Source of the DNA: a virus
Direction: 5' to 3' (one strand)
DNA: 24,489 nt
IMG/VR virus record: IMGVR_UViG_3300038548_000248
Coordinates: 1-24,489 of that record
The position numbers and the translations under genes are program-made. The notes under the pieces were generated by a model, which was not told the origin of the DNA, ran no database searches, and saw only the letters and a list, made by a program, of their open reading frames with translations. This document shows, one piece after another, positions 1-6,609 of the stretch; position 1 is the stretch's first letter, and each line of letters begins with the position of its first letter.

Positions 1-335
1 CCACTTCCGTTGCCTTTCCGGCTATCGTCAGGTGGTCGTTTGTCATCACTCTCTGGCCCTGGATCATCGTCGGCAGGCTCGGGTGGCTCTGCAAACTGTG
101 CAAGGTATTCATCGCTGACCTCTCCGATTAGCCTGAAATGCTTCAGCTTGTAGATGTGCCCGGTCTGCGCTTGGATCGCTTCAGCAAACGGAATCATCTG
201 GTGTATCCGCTCCAGGTCGGCCGCCACCAGCGGCATCACCGAGTTACTGTCGACCAGTTCCACAGCGATCACGCCCTCGTCTCCGGTGTCACCCTCGGTG
301 ATAAAAGCGAATAGCTCGTCGACTATGTATCCCAT
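1..335 (-). CDS. Unknown phage protein, N-terminal 111 residues, cut by window edge
   Basis: This reading frame starts at an ATG at 335-333 and stays open to the left edge, so only the N-terminal part is visible. The start overlaps the TGA of the upstream gene (TGATG), which supports both the start and translational coupling. Residues 1-75 look like a compact mixed alpha/beta segment (start MGYIVDELFAF). After about residue 80 the sequence becomes proline- and aspartate-rich (EPPEPADDDPGP), like a disordered acidic linker or tail. I recognise no family. It is the last visible gene of the recombination operon that begins with recT. Confidence 0.7.
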   Translation of the reverse strand, partial: MGYIVDELFAFITEGDTGDEGVIAVELVDSNSVMPLVAADLERIHQMIPFAEAIQAQTGHIYKLKHFRLIGEVSDEYLAQFAEPPEPADDDPGPESDDKRPPDDSRKGNGS

Positions 336-583
336 CACTGTTCCTTCAGGTGTTTGAGAAACTCTTCGCATTCAACGATCAGCGCCGGCACTCGCGATGG
401 CGGGATCCGCAGCGAATAGGATCGCCACTTGTTGCTGATGTGGAGCGCCAGATATGTATTTTCTTTTGAATGGATCTGGGATCCCATGCCGCCGCCTTCG
501 GCTTCAGCAATCCAGGGACCGCCCCTCTCTCCCTCTTCGCGCTTAGGGGTGGGGCGCAACATCAACTTCATTGGTTCGACCAT
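335..583 (-). CDS. Small unknown phage protein (82 aa)
   Basis: The start is taken as the ATG at 583-581, which overlaps the stop of the upstream gene as TGATG. The frame is open further upstream, but that part is an arginine/proline-rich shadow of the neighbouring gene. The product begins MVEPMKLMLRP, has a charged and glycine-rich middle (residues 15-35, including EAEGGGMG), and ends with a segment that looks folded (YLALHISNKWRSYSLRIPPS, then an acidic helix EECEEFLKHLKEQ-like). No known domain is recognised. It sits in the small-gene tail of the recT-exonuclease-ssb operon. Confidence 0.65.
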   Translation of the reverse strand: MVEPMKLMLRPTPKREEGERGGPWIAEAEGGGMGSQIHSKENTYLALHISNKWRSYSLRIPPSRVPALIVECEEFLKHLKEQ

Positions 584-909
584 CAGCGTCTCTGGTTCAG
601 GATCTGCTGGCCTTCGTAGGTCAGCGTGTACTGGATCCAGTTCATGCACGCGACCTGGTTGCCTTGGCCGACCGGGATATCGATGAGCGCTCGGCGAACC
701 AGCTGCTTCATCCATGGCGCCGGGATTTTCTGGCAGTAGCAGTTCTTAGTCATGAGCGCACCGGGTCCACCTGGCTTGATGGTGAAGAGCATGGTCCCAG
801 GTTTCGACAGCGTAACGAGCACCGACACCAGCAGCGGATCCAGCGGCTTCTCTCGCTCGAACTCAAGAGGTTTGCCGACCTCGTCTGCATCGTAATCTGG
901 GTCAGCCAC
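583..909 (-). CDS. Unknown phage protein (108 aa)
   Basis: The product starts MADPDYDADEVG and overlaps the upstream gene by 8 nt. An acidic N-terminus is followed by a hydrophobic stretch (LLVSVLVTLSKPG, about residues 26-38) that is too short and mixed to be a clear membrane helix. The C-terminal half is basic and contains three cysteines (two in CYCQK, one in QVACMNW). I cannot assign a family. Tight packing and a coding-like composition support a real gene; its place downstream of ssb suggests an accessory early function, which is inference only. Confidence 0.65.
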   Translation of the reverse strand: MADPDYDADEVGKPLEFEREKPLDPLLVSVLVTLSKPGTMLFTIKPGGPGALMTKNCYCQKIPAPWMKQLVRRALIDIPVGQGNQVACMNWIQYTLTYEGQQILNQRR

Positions 910-1105
910 GCTGGCTCCGCTTCTGTGGCAGCAAGCCCTTGCCGTGCATCTCTTTGATCCAGGTCACGACTTCCGGATCTGCGAGCAGCGCCTCTGCAGC
1001 TTTGAGGTCGGTGTGGATGTCGGTCTCGATGTACTCTTCGAGATGGACGATGATCGAGCCGAGCTTCATGAGCAGGCCTTGGTTAGGTTTCATTGGTGTG
1101 GACAT
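902..1105 (-). CDS. Small helical unknown protein (67 aa)
   Basis: The ATG at 1105-1103 follows a good ribosome site (CGGGAGAAAAACA), separated by 18 nt from the winged-helix gene upstream. The product (start MSTPMKPNQGLLMKLGSIIV) is predicted by eye to be mostly helical: HLEEYIETD, then an alanine-rich helix (LKAAEALLADPEVVTWIKEM), then a short basic tail. It overlaps the next gene by 8 nt. No family is recognised. A small adaptor or regulator would fit, but nothing in the sequence proves it. Confidence 0.65.
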   Translation of the reverse strand: MSTPMKPNQGLLMKLGSIIVHLEEYIETDIHTDLKAAEALLADPEVVTWIKEMHGKGLLPQKRSQRG

Positions 1106-1123
1106 TGTTTTTCTCCCGTTGGA

Positions 1124-1492
1124 TCAGTCATTGACAGATCGATTAGTGGCTCGGCGCACACGCGAGTGCCTGCTGCTGGCACCCTTGCGCGTTTCTCCGG
1201 TGTACTCCATCAAGCCCTTTTCTTCGAGCGCTTTGAACCGGGCTGTCACCGTCGAATAGTCAACGTCGTTGCCATAGAGTTCACGGACCCGCGCCAGCAC
1301 CTCGCTCTGGATGCAGCCCCGCGAACCGAATTCCTTGATGATGTTCAGAACGCGGCGCTCCCAGCGCCCGGTGTTAGTCGCATGCGCGGCAGCTTTTGAA
1401 GTGTGCGGATCATCCCGGCGGGCCAGCTTTTTCGGATCCGTCCCGAATGTCGGCATGCCGAACATATCGTCCTGTTCATTCATGGCGTACAT
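1124..1492 (-). CDS. Winged-helix DNA-binding phage protein (122 aa)
   Basis: The N-terminal part contains DDPHTSKAAAH (about residues 27-37), a signature I know from small phage winged-helix proteins that carry a DP-T-S-AA segment before a helix-turn-helix. It is followed by helices WERRVLNIIKEFG, then CIQSEVLARVRELYG and STVTARFKALEEKGLMEYTG, which read as a typical helix-turn-helix with a recognition helix and the start of a wing. The C-terminus is basic (RKGASSRHSRVRRATNRS), consistent with DNA contact. The ATG at 1492 overlaps the ssb stop (TAATG); an ATG three codons later is an alternative start. It may be a regulator or replication accessory factor; its target is unknown. Confidence 0.75.
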   Translation of the reverse strand: MYAMNEQDDMFGMPTFGTDPKKLARRDDPHTSKAAAHATNTGRWERRVLNIIKEFGSRGCIQSEVLARVRELYGNDVDYSTVTARFKALEEKGLMEYTGETRKGASSRHSRVRRATNRSVND

Positions 1493-1962
1493 TAAAATGG
1501 TATGTCATCGTCGAAGTCTTCATCGCTCGGGCCAGGATCGCCGTCACTCCTCGGTGGCTCGCTGTCATCTGCGTCCGTGCGTGACCGTGGCGGCATGCCG
1601 TCCTGGTCTCGATCAGCAGCGTGCGGATCCCGATCGCCGCCCTTCTTCTCAACGAACTCGAAGCGGTCGATCACGATGTCTGTCGTGTACCTGGTGATGC
1701 CATCCTTTTCGTAGCTGCCATACTTCAGCCGGCCCTCGATCAGGATCTTGCGGCCCTTGGTGAAATGCTCAGCGATGGTCTCTGCGGTTTTCCCGTAGGC
1801 CACGCAGCGATGCCAGGACGTCTCGTCTTTTTGCTCACCGCTCTGCTTGTCTTTCCAGCTGCGGTTCGTGGCAACGCTGATCTGGGTGAGGGCTGTTCCG
1901 CTCGGCATGTATCGCGTGTCAGGATCCTGGCCCAGGTTGCCCATAATGATTACTTTGTTCAC
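1492..1962 (-). CDS. ssb: Single-stranded DNA-binding protein
   Basis: The 156-aa product has the classic bacterial and phage SSB start MNKVIIMGNLGQDPDTRYMP, followed by the OB-fold core (TQISVATNRSWKD, then TSWHRCVAYGKTAETI, then KGRKILIEGRLKYGSYEKDG) up to about residue 105. Next comes a disordered acidic linker rich in D, R, S and P and the tip DDDIPF, the conserved C-terminal peptide through which SSB binds partner proteins. Its role is to protect and organise single-stranded DNA made by the operon's exonuclease and at the phage fork. The start overlaps the upstream stop as ATGA. Length is normal for the family. Confidence 0.97.
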   Translation of the reverse strand: MNKVIIMGNLGQDPDTRYMPSGTALTQISVATNRSWKDKQSGEQKDETSWHRCVAYGKTAETIAEHFTKGRKILIEGRLKYGSYEKDGITRYTTDIVIDRFEFVEKKGGDRDPHAADRDQDGMPPRSRTDADDSEPPRSDGDPGPSDEDFDDDIPF

Positions 1963-2357
1963 GGGTCTGCGGTCTCCTCCTCCGGAAACGGAATGTCTAT
2001 TTTCGCCATCTCTTCGTTGATGCCGGCGTGGAACAGGTGCATCTCGATCTGATTGCCATCCGGCAGCGGTATCAGCGTGCTCGCGACGTACCGAATGTCG
2101 CCGTCCATCATCGGGAAATCCTCGCCGGTCTTCACCATGACAAACTCGTGCGTCTCTTCCTGGTCATCCTCGATGATCATGCACCACACGAACACCACAA
2201 CTTTCGACTGTGGCTGCCCCTTGGTCACGACGATCTGGCTGCTCTGAAATATCTGCGCCTGGAACTCGAGGCACTCGACCAGGTGACCCTTCACCCGGAT
2301 CGCGAAGTGATTGGAGTTCGGCACCGGTATCTTCAGGACCTTGAGCGAACCCTTCAC
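1959..2357 (-). CDS. Unknown phage early protein (132 aa)
   Basis: The frame is open from 2438, but the first residues are an arginine-rich shadow of the upstream gene. I place the start at the GTG at 2357-2355, which overlaps the upstream TGA (GTGA). The product begins (M)KGSLKVLKIPVPNSNHFAI and looks like an all-beta or alpha/beta protein (SQIVVTKGQ, SKVVVFVWCMIIED, HEFVMVKTGEDFP), ending in an acidic tail. No family is recognised. It lies between the coiled-coil gene and ssb, so a role in recombination or as an SSB-associated factor is possible but unproven. The GTG has no strong ribosome site and may depend on coupling. Confidence 0.7.
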   Translation of the reverse strand: MKGSLKVLKIPVPNSNHFAIRVKGHLVECLEFQAQIFQSSQIVVTKGQPQSKVVVFVWCMIIEDDQEETHEFVMVKTGEDFPMMDGDIRYVASTLIPLPDGNQIEMHLFHAGINEEMAKIDIPFPEEETADP

Positions 2358-3073
2358 CGGACAGACAACCTGGTCTCGCCCTTGACGGTGATGCCGTGCT
2401 GCGCGATCTCCTCGGCGTCTGGCTGCTTCTCGTGCCATTCCCTGGCCAGCGCGTTGAGTTTCGACTGCGAGAAAGTGACCAGGTCTGCCGGCAGCGCGCC
2501 CTTAGCGATCGCGAGGCATGCGTTCGATACGCTATGGACCTCACCAGTCCAGACCTTGGTCGCGACACTGGCGGCCCCCGTGAGTGAGCCTCGGCCGATC
2601 GACGGCTTGGCCTCAGGCTCCGGCACCTCGCTCGCCATGTTAAGGATTGCCTCCGAGGTCGCGAGGTCGCCGGCTTCTTCGGCTTCCTGGGCGGCAGCGA
2701 GATCCGTTTCCTCCTGTTCCTGTCGTTGTTTTTCTTGCAGATCTCGCTGCCTTTTCTCTTCGACGTTGTGCCAGACCGTCATCTTTCCTTTGACCTGGTC
2801 GTCGGCCTGGTCGAGGACGTCGCGTACCTTTTTGAATTCGGCATTGATAGAGCGCACCCGTTTGCCGTACGGATCCACAAGCCCCTTGCGCTGATCCTCG
2901 AGTCGCTTCCTGATTCCGGACACGACCTTTCGAAAGTCGGTACCGTTCTCGTAATCTTTTCGCTCTGCTATCTCCGCTCGCTTTCCTTGCGCGAGCAGGT
3001 CATTCGCTTTCTCCAGACCCTGAGTCAGAGTCACCGCCAGGGAGGCTGTCGACACAATCAATTCTTGGCTCAT
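2354..3073 (-). CDS. Coiled-coil phage protein of the recombination operon (239 aa)
   Basis: The ATG at 3073 is preceded by GAGG about ten bases upstream. Residues 20-150 are strongly charged and helical (FRKVVSGIRKRLEDQRKGLV, then EEKRQRDLQEKQRQEQEE), a long coiled coil. The C-terminal part (RGSLTGAASVATKVWTGEV and LPADLVTFSQSKLNALARE) is a small globular domain that I recognise from phage proteins encoded next to RecT/exonuclease pairs, some annotated DUF1351-like; the exact family is uncertain. Its biochemical role is not established. Position between exonuclease and ssb fits an accessory recombination factor. Confidence 0.75.
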   Translation of the reverse strand: MSQELIVSTASLAVTLTQGLEKANDLLAQGKRAEIAERKDYENGTDFRKVVSGIRKRLEDQRKGLVDPYGKRVRSINAEFKKVRDVLDQADDQVKGKMTVWHNVEEKRQRDLQEKQRQEQEETDLAAAQEAEEAGDLATSEAILNMASEVPEPEAKPSIGRGSLTGAASVATKVWTGEVHSVSNACLAIAKGALPADLVTFSQSKLNALAREWHEKQPDAEEIAQHGITVKGETRLSVR

Positions 3074-3182
3074 ATTTGTAATTCCTCATTCGGTATTGCC
3101 AGTTGGTATAGGCCGCTGTGTTCAGAGCTTCCGTGTCGATTCTGTTCGCGTGGAACATGCCTTCCTGGGCGATGGTCATCGG
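3000..3182 (-). CDS. Possible small ORF between exonuclease and coiled-coil gene (60 aa)
   Basis: A 119-nt gap lies between the exonuclease stop (3193) and the next start (3073). One frame reads through it from an ATG at 3182 (start MTIAQEGMFHANRIDTEALN). The first 37 residues look protein-like, but the rest overlaps the coiled-coil gene by 74 nt and turns glycine/serine-rich like an out-of-frame shadow. The ribosome site is weak (CAGGCCG); a second ATG at 3161 sits behind AGGAAGG. The gap may instead be only a leader for the next gene. Confidence 0.3.
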   Translation of the reverse strand, partial: PMTIAQEGMFHANRIDTEALNTAAYTNWQYRMRNYKYEPRIDCVDSLPGGDSDSGSGESE

Positions 3183-3192
3183 CCTGAGATTC

Positions 3193-3891
3193 TTAAAATA
3201 GCTGAGGGACTCCCTCTGCGTTTTGGACGACCGCGTGCTGGAACCTGGTCCCTGCTTTGAGATGCTCATTGAATGCCCCCGCTTTCGATCTGAAGCGTGC
3301 GATCCAGTCGTCATTGCGCCGCTGTATCAATGTATGCAGCCGCTCTTTCTCGATTGGATGTCTGGGATCGTAGCTCACAAAGATAAGCAGGTCCTGTTCG
3401 GGCGAGCACTCGAGTCCCAGCTGGGTCTGATCGACATGCCACTTGCCCATGCCGTAGCGGACGGTCTTGGCGTGGTTGCCCTCTTTGCCTGGGCACTTGA
3501 TCTCGCCAACCCAGTTGTTGGTGGTGTCGATGAAGTCGAGCGACAGGCCGAAGCATGGAAATTCTGGGTGCTCTTTGAATCCTGGCGAGTAGATGAGGTC
3601 GGCGTTCATCACCACCTGGTAGGTCGTGGCGGCCTCCAGTTCGTGAGCGGATCCCCAGCGCATGTACTCGTTGGCCTGGGACTGCTCGAGTTCGAACTGG
3701 TCCTTGATCTGCTGTGACGACCAGGTCAGTTCATCGGCAAGCTCGTCGAGCAGGCGATTCAATTCGTGCGGGTTGCCGAGGTTCGACATGTACCTGGAGA
3801 TCTTGTCAGATCCGGTGGCGTGGCCGATGCGATCGGCGAACCAGTCGACTGTCCGCTGCTTGTCTTCAAGCTCTCCGAATTTTTTAGCCAT
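3193..3891 (-). CDS. YqaJ-type (lambda Exo-like) recombination exonuclease
   Basis: This 232-aa protein carries the PD-(D/E)XK nuclease signature of the YqaJ/lambda-exonuclease family. It has G80-xxx-E84-xx-A87 (RWGSAHELEAAT), a central acidic residue D119 in GLSLDFID, the E130-x-K132 motif in WVGEIKCPG, and the downstream glutamines of DQTQLGLE (Q155, Q157). The family digests double-stranded DNA ends to expose single strands for a RecT-type annealase, and recT lies three genes upstream in the same operon. Length is normal (200-250 aa). It overlaps the upstream zinc-protein gene by 8 nt. Confidence 0.93.
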   Translation of the reverse strand: MAKKFGELEDKQRTVDWFADRIGHATGSDKISRYMSNLGNPHELNRLLDELADELTWSSQQIKDQFELEQSQANEYMRWGSAHELEAATTYQVVMNADLIYSPGFKEHPEFPCFGLSLDFIDTTNNWVGEIKCPGKEGNHAKTVRYGMGKWHVDQTQLGLECSPEQDLLIFVSYDPRHPIEKERLHTLIQRRNDDWIARFRSKAGAFNEHLKAGTRFQHAVVQNAEGVPQLF

Positions 3892-4123
3892 GCTTGTCTC
3901 TCCTGTGTTGGTCTCGAGCAGCCGCGGTTCTGAATCCCTTGCCGCATTCGCACTTGACTCGCCTGCGCTTCGGTATGTAGTTCACTGGCTCGGTGGCGTC
4001 CGGCTCCTCACCGCAAGCAGCGCAGCGAACCGGGTAGCCGGCAGGCTCGCCGCCAATGTTCATGAACTCACCGCAGCCCTCGCACATCGTACCGTCCAAC
4101 ATCATCTCTGCTATTTCACCCAC
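3884..4123 (-). CDS. Small zinc-binding protein with C2H2-like finger (79 aa)
   Basis: The product has two possible zinc sites. The first is C14-xx-C17 with C34-xx-C37, a four-cysteine ribbon (MCEGCGEF and RCAACGEE). The second is C-terminal: C58-x-C60, then H73 and H78 (KCECGKGFRTAAARDQHRRD), with the 12-residue spacing and H-x4-H of C2H2 fingers, but only one residue between the cysteines instead of two. The basic C-terminus fits nucleic-acid binding. It overlaps its neighbours by 8 nt on both sides, between the recT-linked small gene and the exonuclease. Function is inferred only as DNA or protein binding. Confidence 0.75.
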   Translation of the reverse strand: MGEIAEMMLDGTMCEGCGEFMNIGGEPAGYPVRCAACGEEPDATEPVNYIPKRRRVKCECGKGFRTAAARDQHRRDKHG

Positions 4124-4304
4124 CGGGCTTCTCCTCTACCAGGCGCTCAAGTCTCAAGAGGTGGTCTTCGGCAGTGCGATTGAATCTGTCGACGGCCTCG
4201 CTGATCATGTTGGCGGCGCGCAGCATCTCGTCGGCGGCCGATGACATTCTGCTGGCAGCGCGGACGACGTCTTCGGCGCCCACCAGGTGCATGTACTCAG
4301 CCAT
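4116..4304 (-). CDS. Small helical protein encoded after recT (62 aa)
   Basis: The product is nearly all helix and rich in alanine, methionine and glutamate (start MAEYMHLVGAEDVVRAASRM), with a heptad-like C-terminal half (VDRFNRTAEDHLLRLERLVE), so a short coiled coil or helical bundle is likely. It overlaps recT by 8 nt and the next gene by 8 nt, which supports translation as part of the operon. No family is recognised. A partner of RecT or of the exonuclease is possible from position only. Confidence 0.7.
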   Translation of the reverse strand: MAEYMHLVGAEDVVRAASRMSSAADEMLRAANMISEAVDRFNRTAEDHLLRLERLVEEKPGG

Positions 4305-5373
4305 CTCGTTGGCCTATTAGGGCGGCATTTGATTCGTACGTGGCCGCGATGTCGGTGAGTTCTGTAATGGTGAGGCCGTAGTCGCTGGCGAACACGTGCT
4401 CGCCAGACTTGGCCGTCTTTAGATCGTAGTGCGCCACCGCCTGCAGCAGCAGGTCATGGCACTCTTTGAACTTGGCAATCGGAAGCTCTTCCATCACCCG
4501 GCATTCGAATTTTTCGTAGACCCTACCGACTCGCATGTGTGCTCGCTTGCACAGCACGCGCAGCTTGTTGGCCTGGTCTTTGTCGACAAGCTCGACCGCC
4601 TCGCCGACGAGCGCCGCCTCGTCCGGCGGATCCGGTTCGATGTAGCTCTCGGCCACGTTCGACAAATTGATCGCACGGTCGAGGCGTTCGTTGCCACCGG
4701 GCCACTGCTTACGGCCGCGCTTGATGGCAGTCTTGACGCACATTTCCTGGAAGTCAGTGGTCCACGGGCCGCTCGGTTTCTTCTTCTGGTCTCGAGGATT
4801 GAAGGCCTCGGACTTCTCGGCCACCCGCATGATCTCGTCTATCGGCATCCACGTGGTGTGCGGGACCGGGGAGTGCCTGATGTGAGCGATGCAGTAAGCG
4901 CCGACGATGTCTCCCATGTCCGAGAGCTTCATCAGCGGATCCGTATTGTGCAGGACGCTCGGGCTGGTGCCTCGAGTGAGTTTGAAATTACCGCTTCTGA
5001 CTTCTTCCTCGTAGACGGCCACCGCCTGGATGGAAAGAACGAGGCCGCCGTCTGTCGCGAGCTTGATCAGCCCTCGGTAACCAGGATCAAAGCAGCAGAT
5101 GACATGGTTGCCTGCCCTTCGGGGGATAAGGAAGCCATGCTGCAGCACAGGGTTTAACGAGAGGCCGATGGCCGCGACATTGATGACGGCGTCCTCGATG
5201 GTCTGGGGAATGCAACGCTGCAGGTAGGGGCTACGTCGCATGATCTGAAGGGCGAAGCCGGCCTCTTCCTGGTACCGGACCAGGTTACCTGCCGGCCGGG
5301 CGATCTTTTCGAATGCTGGTTGGATGTTGGCGATGGCTTGCTCGACCACCACCATCGAATTCTGCTGGGCCAT
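4297..5373 (-). CDS. recT: RecT-family single-strand annealing protein
   Basis: The 358-aa product matches the RecT family. After an N-terminal helix region comes IEDAVINVAAIGLSLNPVLQ (about residues 59-78), then HGFLIPR and CCFDPGYRGLIKLATDGGL, the conserved core of RecT, then GAYCIAHIRH and a WTTDFQEMCVKTAIKRG segment typical of the end of the core (about 205-223). It pairs complementary single strands, working with the exonuclease and SSB of the same operon. Residues 240-358 form an extra C-terminal helical region not needed in minimal RecT proteins. The ATG has a strong ribosome site (AAGGAG, 6 nt away). It is the first gene of the leftward operon. Confidence 0.95.
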   Translation of the reverse strand: MAQQNSMVVVEQAIANIQPAFEKIARPAGNLVRYQEEAGFALQIMRRSPYLQRCIPQTIEDAVINVAAIGLSLNPVLQHGFLIPRRAGNHVICCFDPGYRGLIKLATDGGLVLSIQAVAVYEEEVRSGNFKLTRGTSPSVLHNTDPLMKLSDMGDIVGAYCIAHIRHSPVPHTTWMPIDEIMRVAEKSEAFNPRDQKKKPSGPWTTDFQEMCVKTAIKRGRKQWPGGNERLDRAINLSNVAESYIEPDPPDEAALVGEAVELVDKDQANKLRVLCKRAHMRVGRVYEKFECRVMEELPIAKFKECHDLLLQAVAHYDLKTAKSGEHVFASDYGLTITELTDIAATYESNAALIGQRDG

Positions 5374-5389
5374 TGTCGCTCCTTATTCT

Positions 5390-5397
5390 TGTTACCC
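5390..5397 (-). promoter_or_regulatory. GGGTAACA box in recT leader
   Basis: Reads TGAGGGTAACAAG on the minus strand, at the predicted transcript start of the recT operon, 37 nt downstream of the first base of the -35. It is one of five copies in the window and the mirror image of the copy at 5481 on the other side of the divergent promoters. It may be an operator or a transcript leader element. Confidence 0.6.
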
Positions 5398-5405
5398 TCA
5401 CATCC

Positions 5406-5434
5406 AAGGTACAGCACAGAACTGCACAGTACAA
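5406..5434 (-). promoter_or_regulatory. Leftward promoter of the recT operon
   Basis: On the minus strand, TTGTAC and TACCTT are separated by 17 nt. The -35 is fair and the -10 weak (T, A and final T of TATAAT). It lies about 33 nt before the recT start in the only intergenic gap of the region. The spacer contains two CTGTGC repeats 10 bp apart (5414-5419 and 5424-5429 on the plus strand), which could bind a regulator. Confidence 0.5.
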
Positions 5435-5441
5435 GGCATAA

Positions 5442-5470
5442 TTGATCTCGTGCCGGGTATCAGATAGATT
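5442..5470 (+). promoter_or_regulatory. Rightward promoter of the replication operon
   Basis: TTGATC and TAGATT are separated by 17 nt, each matching four of six consensus bases of a sigma-70 type promoter. The predicted start falls near 5477, just before the GGGTAACA box at 5481 and 34 nt before the GTG of the first replication gene. Confidence 0.55.
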
Positions 5471-5480
5471 GGCTTTCTGA

Positions 5481-5488
5481 GGGTAACA
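5481..5488 (+). promoter_or_regulatory. GGGTAACA box in replication-operon leader
   Basis: Reads CTGAGGGTAACAGAAC on the plus strand, 39 nt from the first base of the -35 at 5442. Same box and nearly same spacing as at the other operon starts. Confidence 0.6.
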
Positions 5489-5510
5489 GAACAATAAAAT
5501 TGGGCGACCA

Positions 5511-6302
5511 GTGGCGAATCAATTTCCGTTCTTTCCATTCTACGTTTCCGATTTCGACGGCGATACCCGGCACATGTCGGTCGAGTCGATCGGCATCTAC
5601 ATTCGCTTGCTGATCTACCAGTGGAACAACGGAAAGATTCCGGGCAGTGAGCCGATGATGGTCAGAATTTCTGGCTGCAGTCACGACCAGTTCACGGAGT
5701 GCTGGAGCAACGAGGTCGGCACATGCTTCGAGTCATTCAATGATGGAGACGCCGGCCCTGCATATCGAAATAAGCGACTCGAAATTGAGCGAAGCAAAGC
5801 GATGCAAATCACCGAACAACGTCGCCAGGCAGGCATAAACTCAGGAAAATCACGCCGAAAAACCTCCGGAAAAACCTCTAAGAAACAAGCACATCGAACG
5901 AGCGTTCCTTTCCCGTTCGAACGGGAGGGCAACGAGACGGCAACGAAACAGCAACAATCCACATCCACATCCACAATAAAGACTAAACCAACAACAGGTC
6001 GATTCGAGGAATTCTGGGAGACCTACCCGAAGAAGATTGGCCGCAAACCTTGTGAGGTAAAATGGAAAGCGAGGCAGTTGGACCGCCTGGCTGACCAGAT
6101 CATCAAGAACGTCAAGGATCGCATCGCAGGCGACAGCCAGTGGCTGAGGGGCTTCGTGCCAAACCCGCTGACGTTCATCAACCAGGATCGATGGGACGAT
6201 CCGATCCAAAAGGAAACCGCTGGTGAAAAATCGCAACGAAGTAGCACGGAGAGCTTCGACGACATCCACGCCAGGAACCGAGAGAAGGCCGGACTCGACT
6301 AG
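5511..6302 (+). CDS. Phage replication initiator (DUF1376 N-terminus, DnaT/O-like C-terminus)
   Basis: The N-terminus (ANQFPFFPFYVSDFDGDTRH, then SVESIGIYIRLLIYQWNNG) is the hallmark of DUF1376 proteins, found at the start of phage replication proteins (YdaU-like). A basic, serine/threonine-rich linker follows (about residues 105-165). The C-terminal part (FEEFWETYPKKIGRKPCE, then WLRGFVPNPLTFINQDRWDD) is the small domain shared by many phage primosomal proteins, thought to help load the host helicase. The start is a GTG at 5511; no ATG precedes the conserved DUF1376 start. It heads the rightward operon and is followed by a P-like gene, the usual O/P order. The ribosome site is weak. Confidence 0.85.
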   Translation: MANQFPFFPFYVSDFDGDTRHMSVESIGIYIRLLIYQWNNGKIPGSEPMMVRISGCSHDQFTECWSNEVGTCFESFNDGDAGPAYRNKRLEIERSKAMQITEQRRQAGINSGKSRRKTSGKTSKKQAHRTSVPFPFEREGNETATKQQQSTSTSTIKTKPTTGRFEEFWETYPKKIGRKPCEVKWKARQLDRLADQIIKNVKDRIAGDSQWLRGFVPNPLTFINQDRWDDPIQKETAGEKSQRSSTESFDDIHARNREKAGLD

Positions 6303-6306
6303 GGCG

Positions 6307-6609
6307 ATGTTGGTCTGGGTCCAGCTGGCAGAACTCTACGGCAAGGCGCTGTACCGCGAGCATGGCTCAACGCCATCGATGCTCTGGAAGCAGGCTATTG
6401 AGCGACTCAGTGACGAGCAGATCCAGAACGGACTAACGAACCTGGCGGCAGAGGCGCTGGCGTATCCATGCAATCTCGGTCAGTTCGCCGAGGCCTGCAT
6501 GCACACATCTGAAGGACGGCCGTGGCTGAACCAGGCGAAGCAGATCGAGGACAACCGGCCGATCGGCAACATGCCATACGCAGAATGGAAACGACTGAAT
6601 GGGATCTGA
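6307..6609 (+). CDS. Lambda P-like replication protein (helicase-loader domain)
   Basis: The segment VWVQLAELYGKALYREHG, then LWKQAIERLSDEQIQNGL, then LGQFAEACM matches the core of the phage P-like domain (YG ... W ... L ... DEQI-x-GL ... P-x-EF). In lambda, P brings the host DnaB helicase to the origin. The ATG at 6307 lies four bases after the previous stop. A GTG at 6223 in the same frame, behind AAGGA, would add 28 residues and overlap the initiator gene, and may be the true start. At 100-128 aa this is only half of lambda P, so it is a minimal version. Position right after the initiator supports the call. Confidence 0.7.
   Translation: MLVWVQLAELYGKALYREHGSTPSMLWKQAIERLSDEQIQNGLTNLAAEALAYPCNLGQFAEACMHTSEGRPWLNQAKQIEDNRPIGNMPYAEWKRLNGI

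Noticed and set aside
2028-2894. Long plus-strand frame of 288 codons
   Set aside because: It lies opposite the coiled-coil and 132-aa genes of the recombination operon, is rich in L/A/R/S like an antisense shadow, and has no ribosome site or family match.
4429-5157. Plus-strand frame of 242 codons opposite recT
   Set aside because: recT is certain on the minus strand; this frame is its complement and has no motif of its own.
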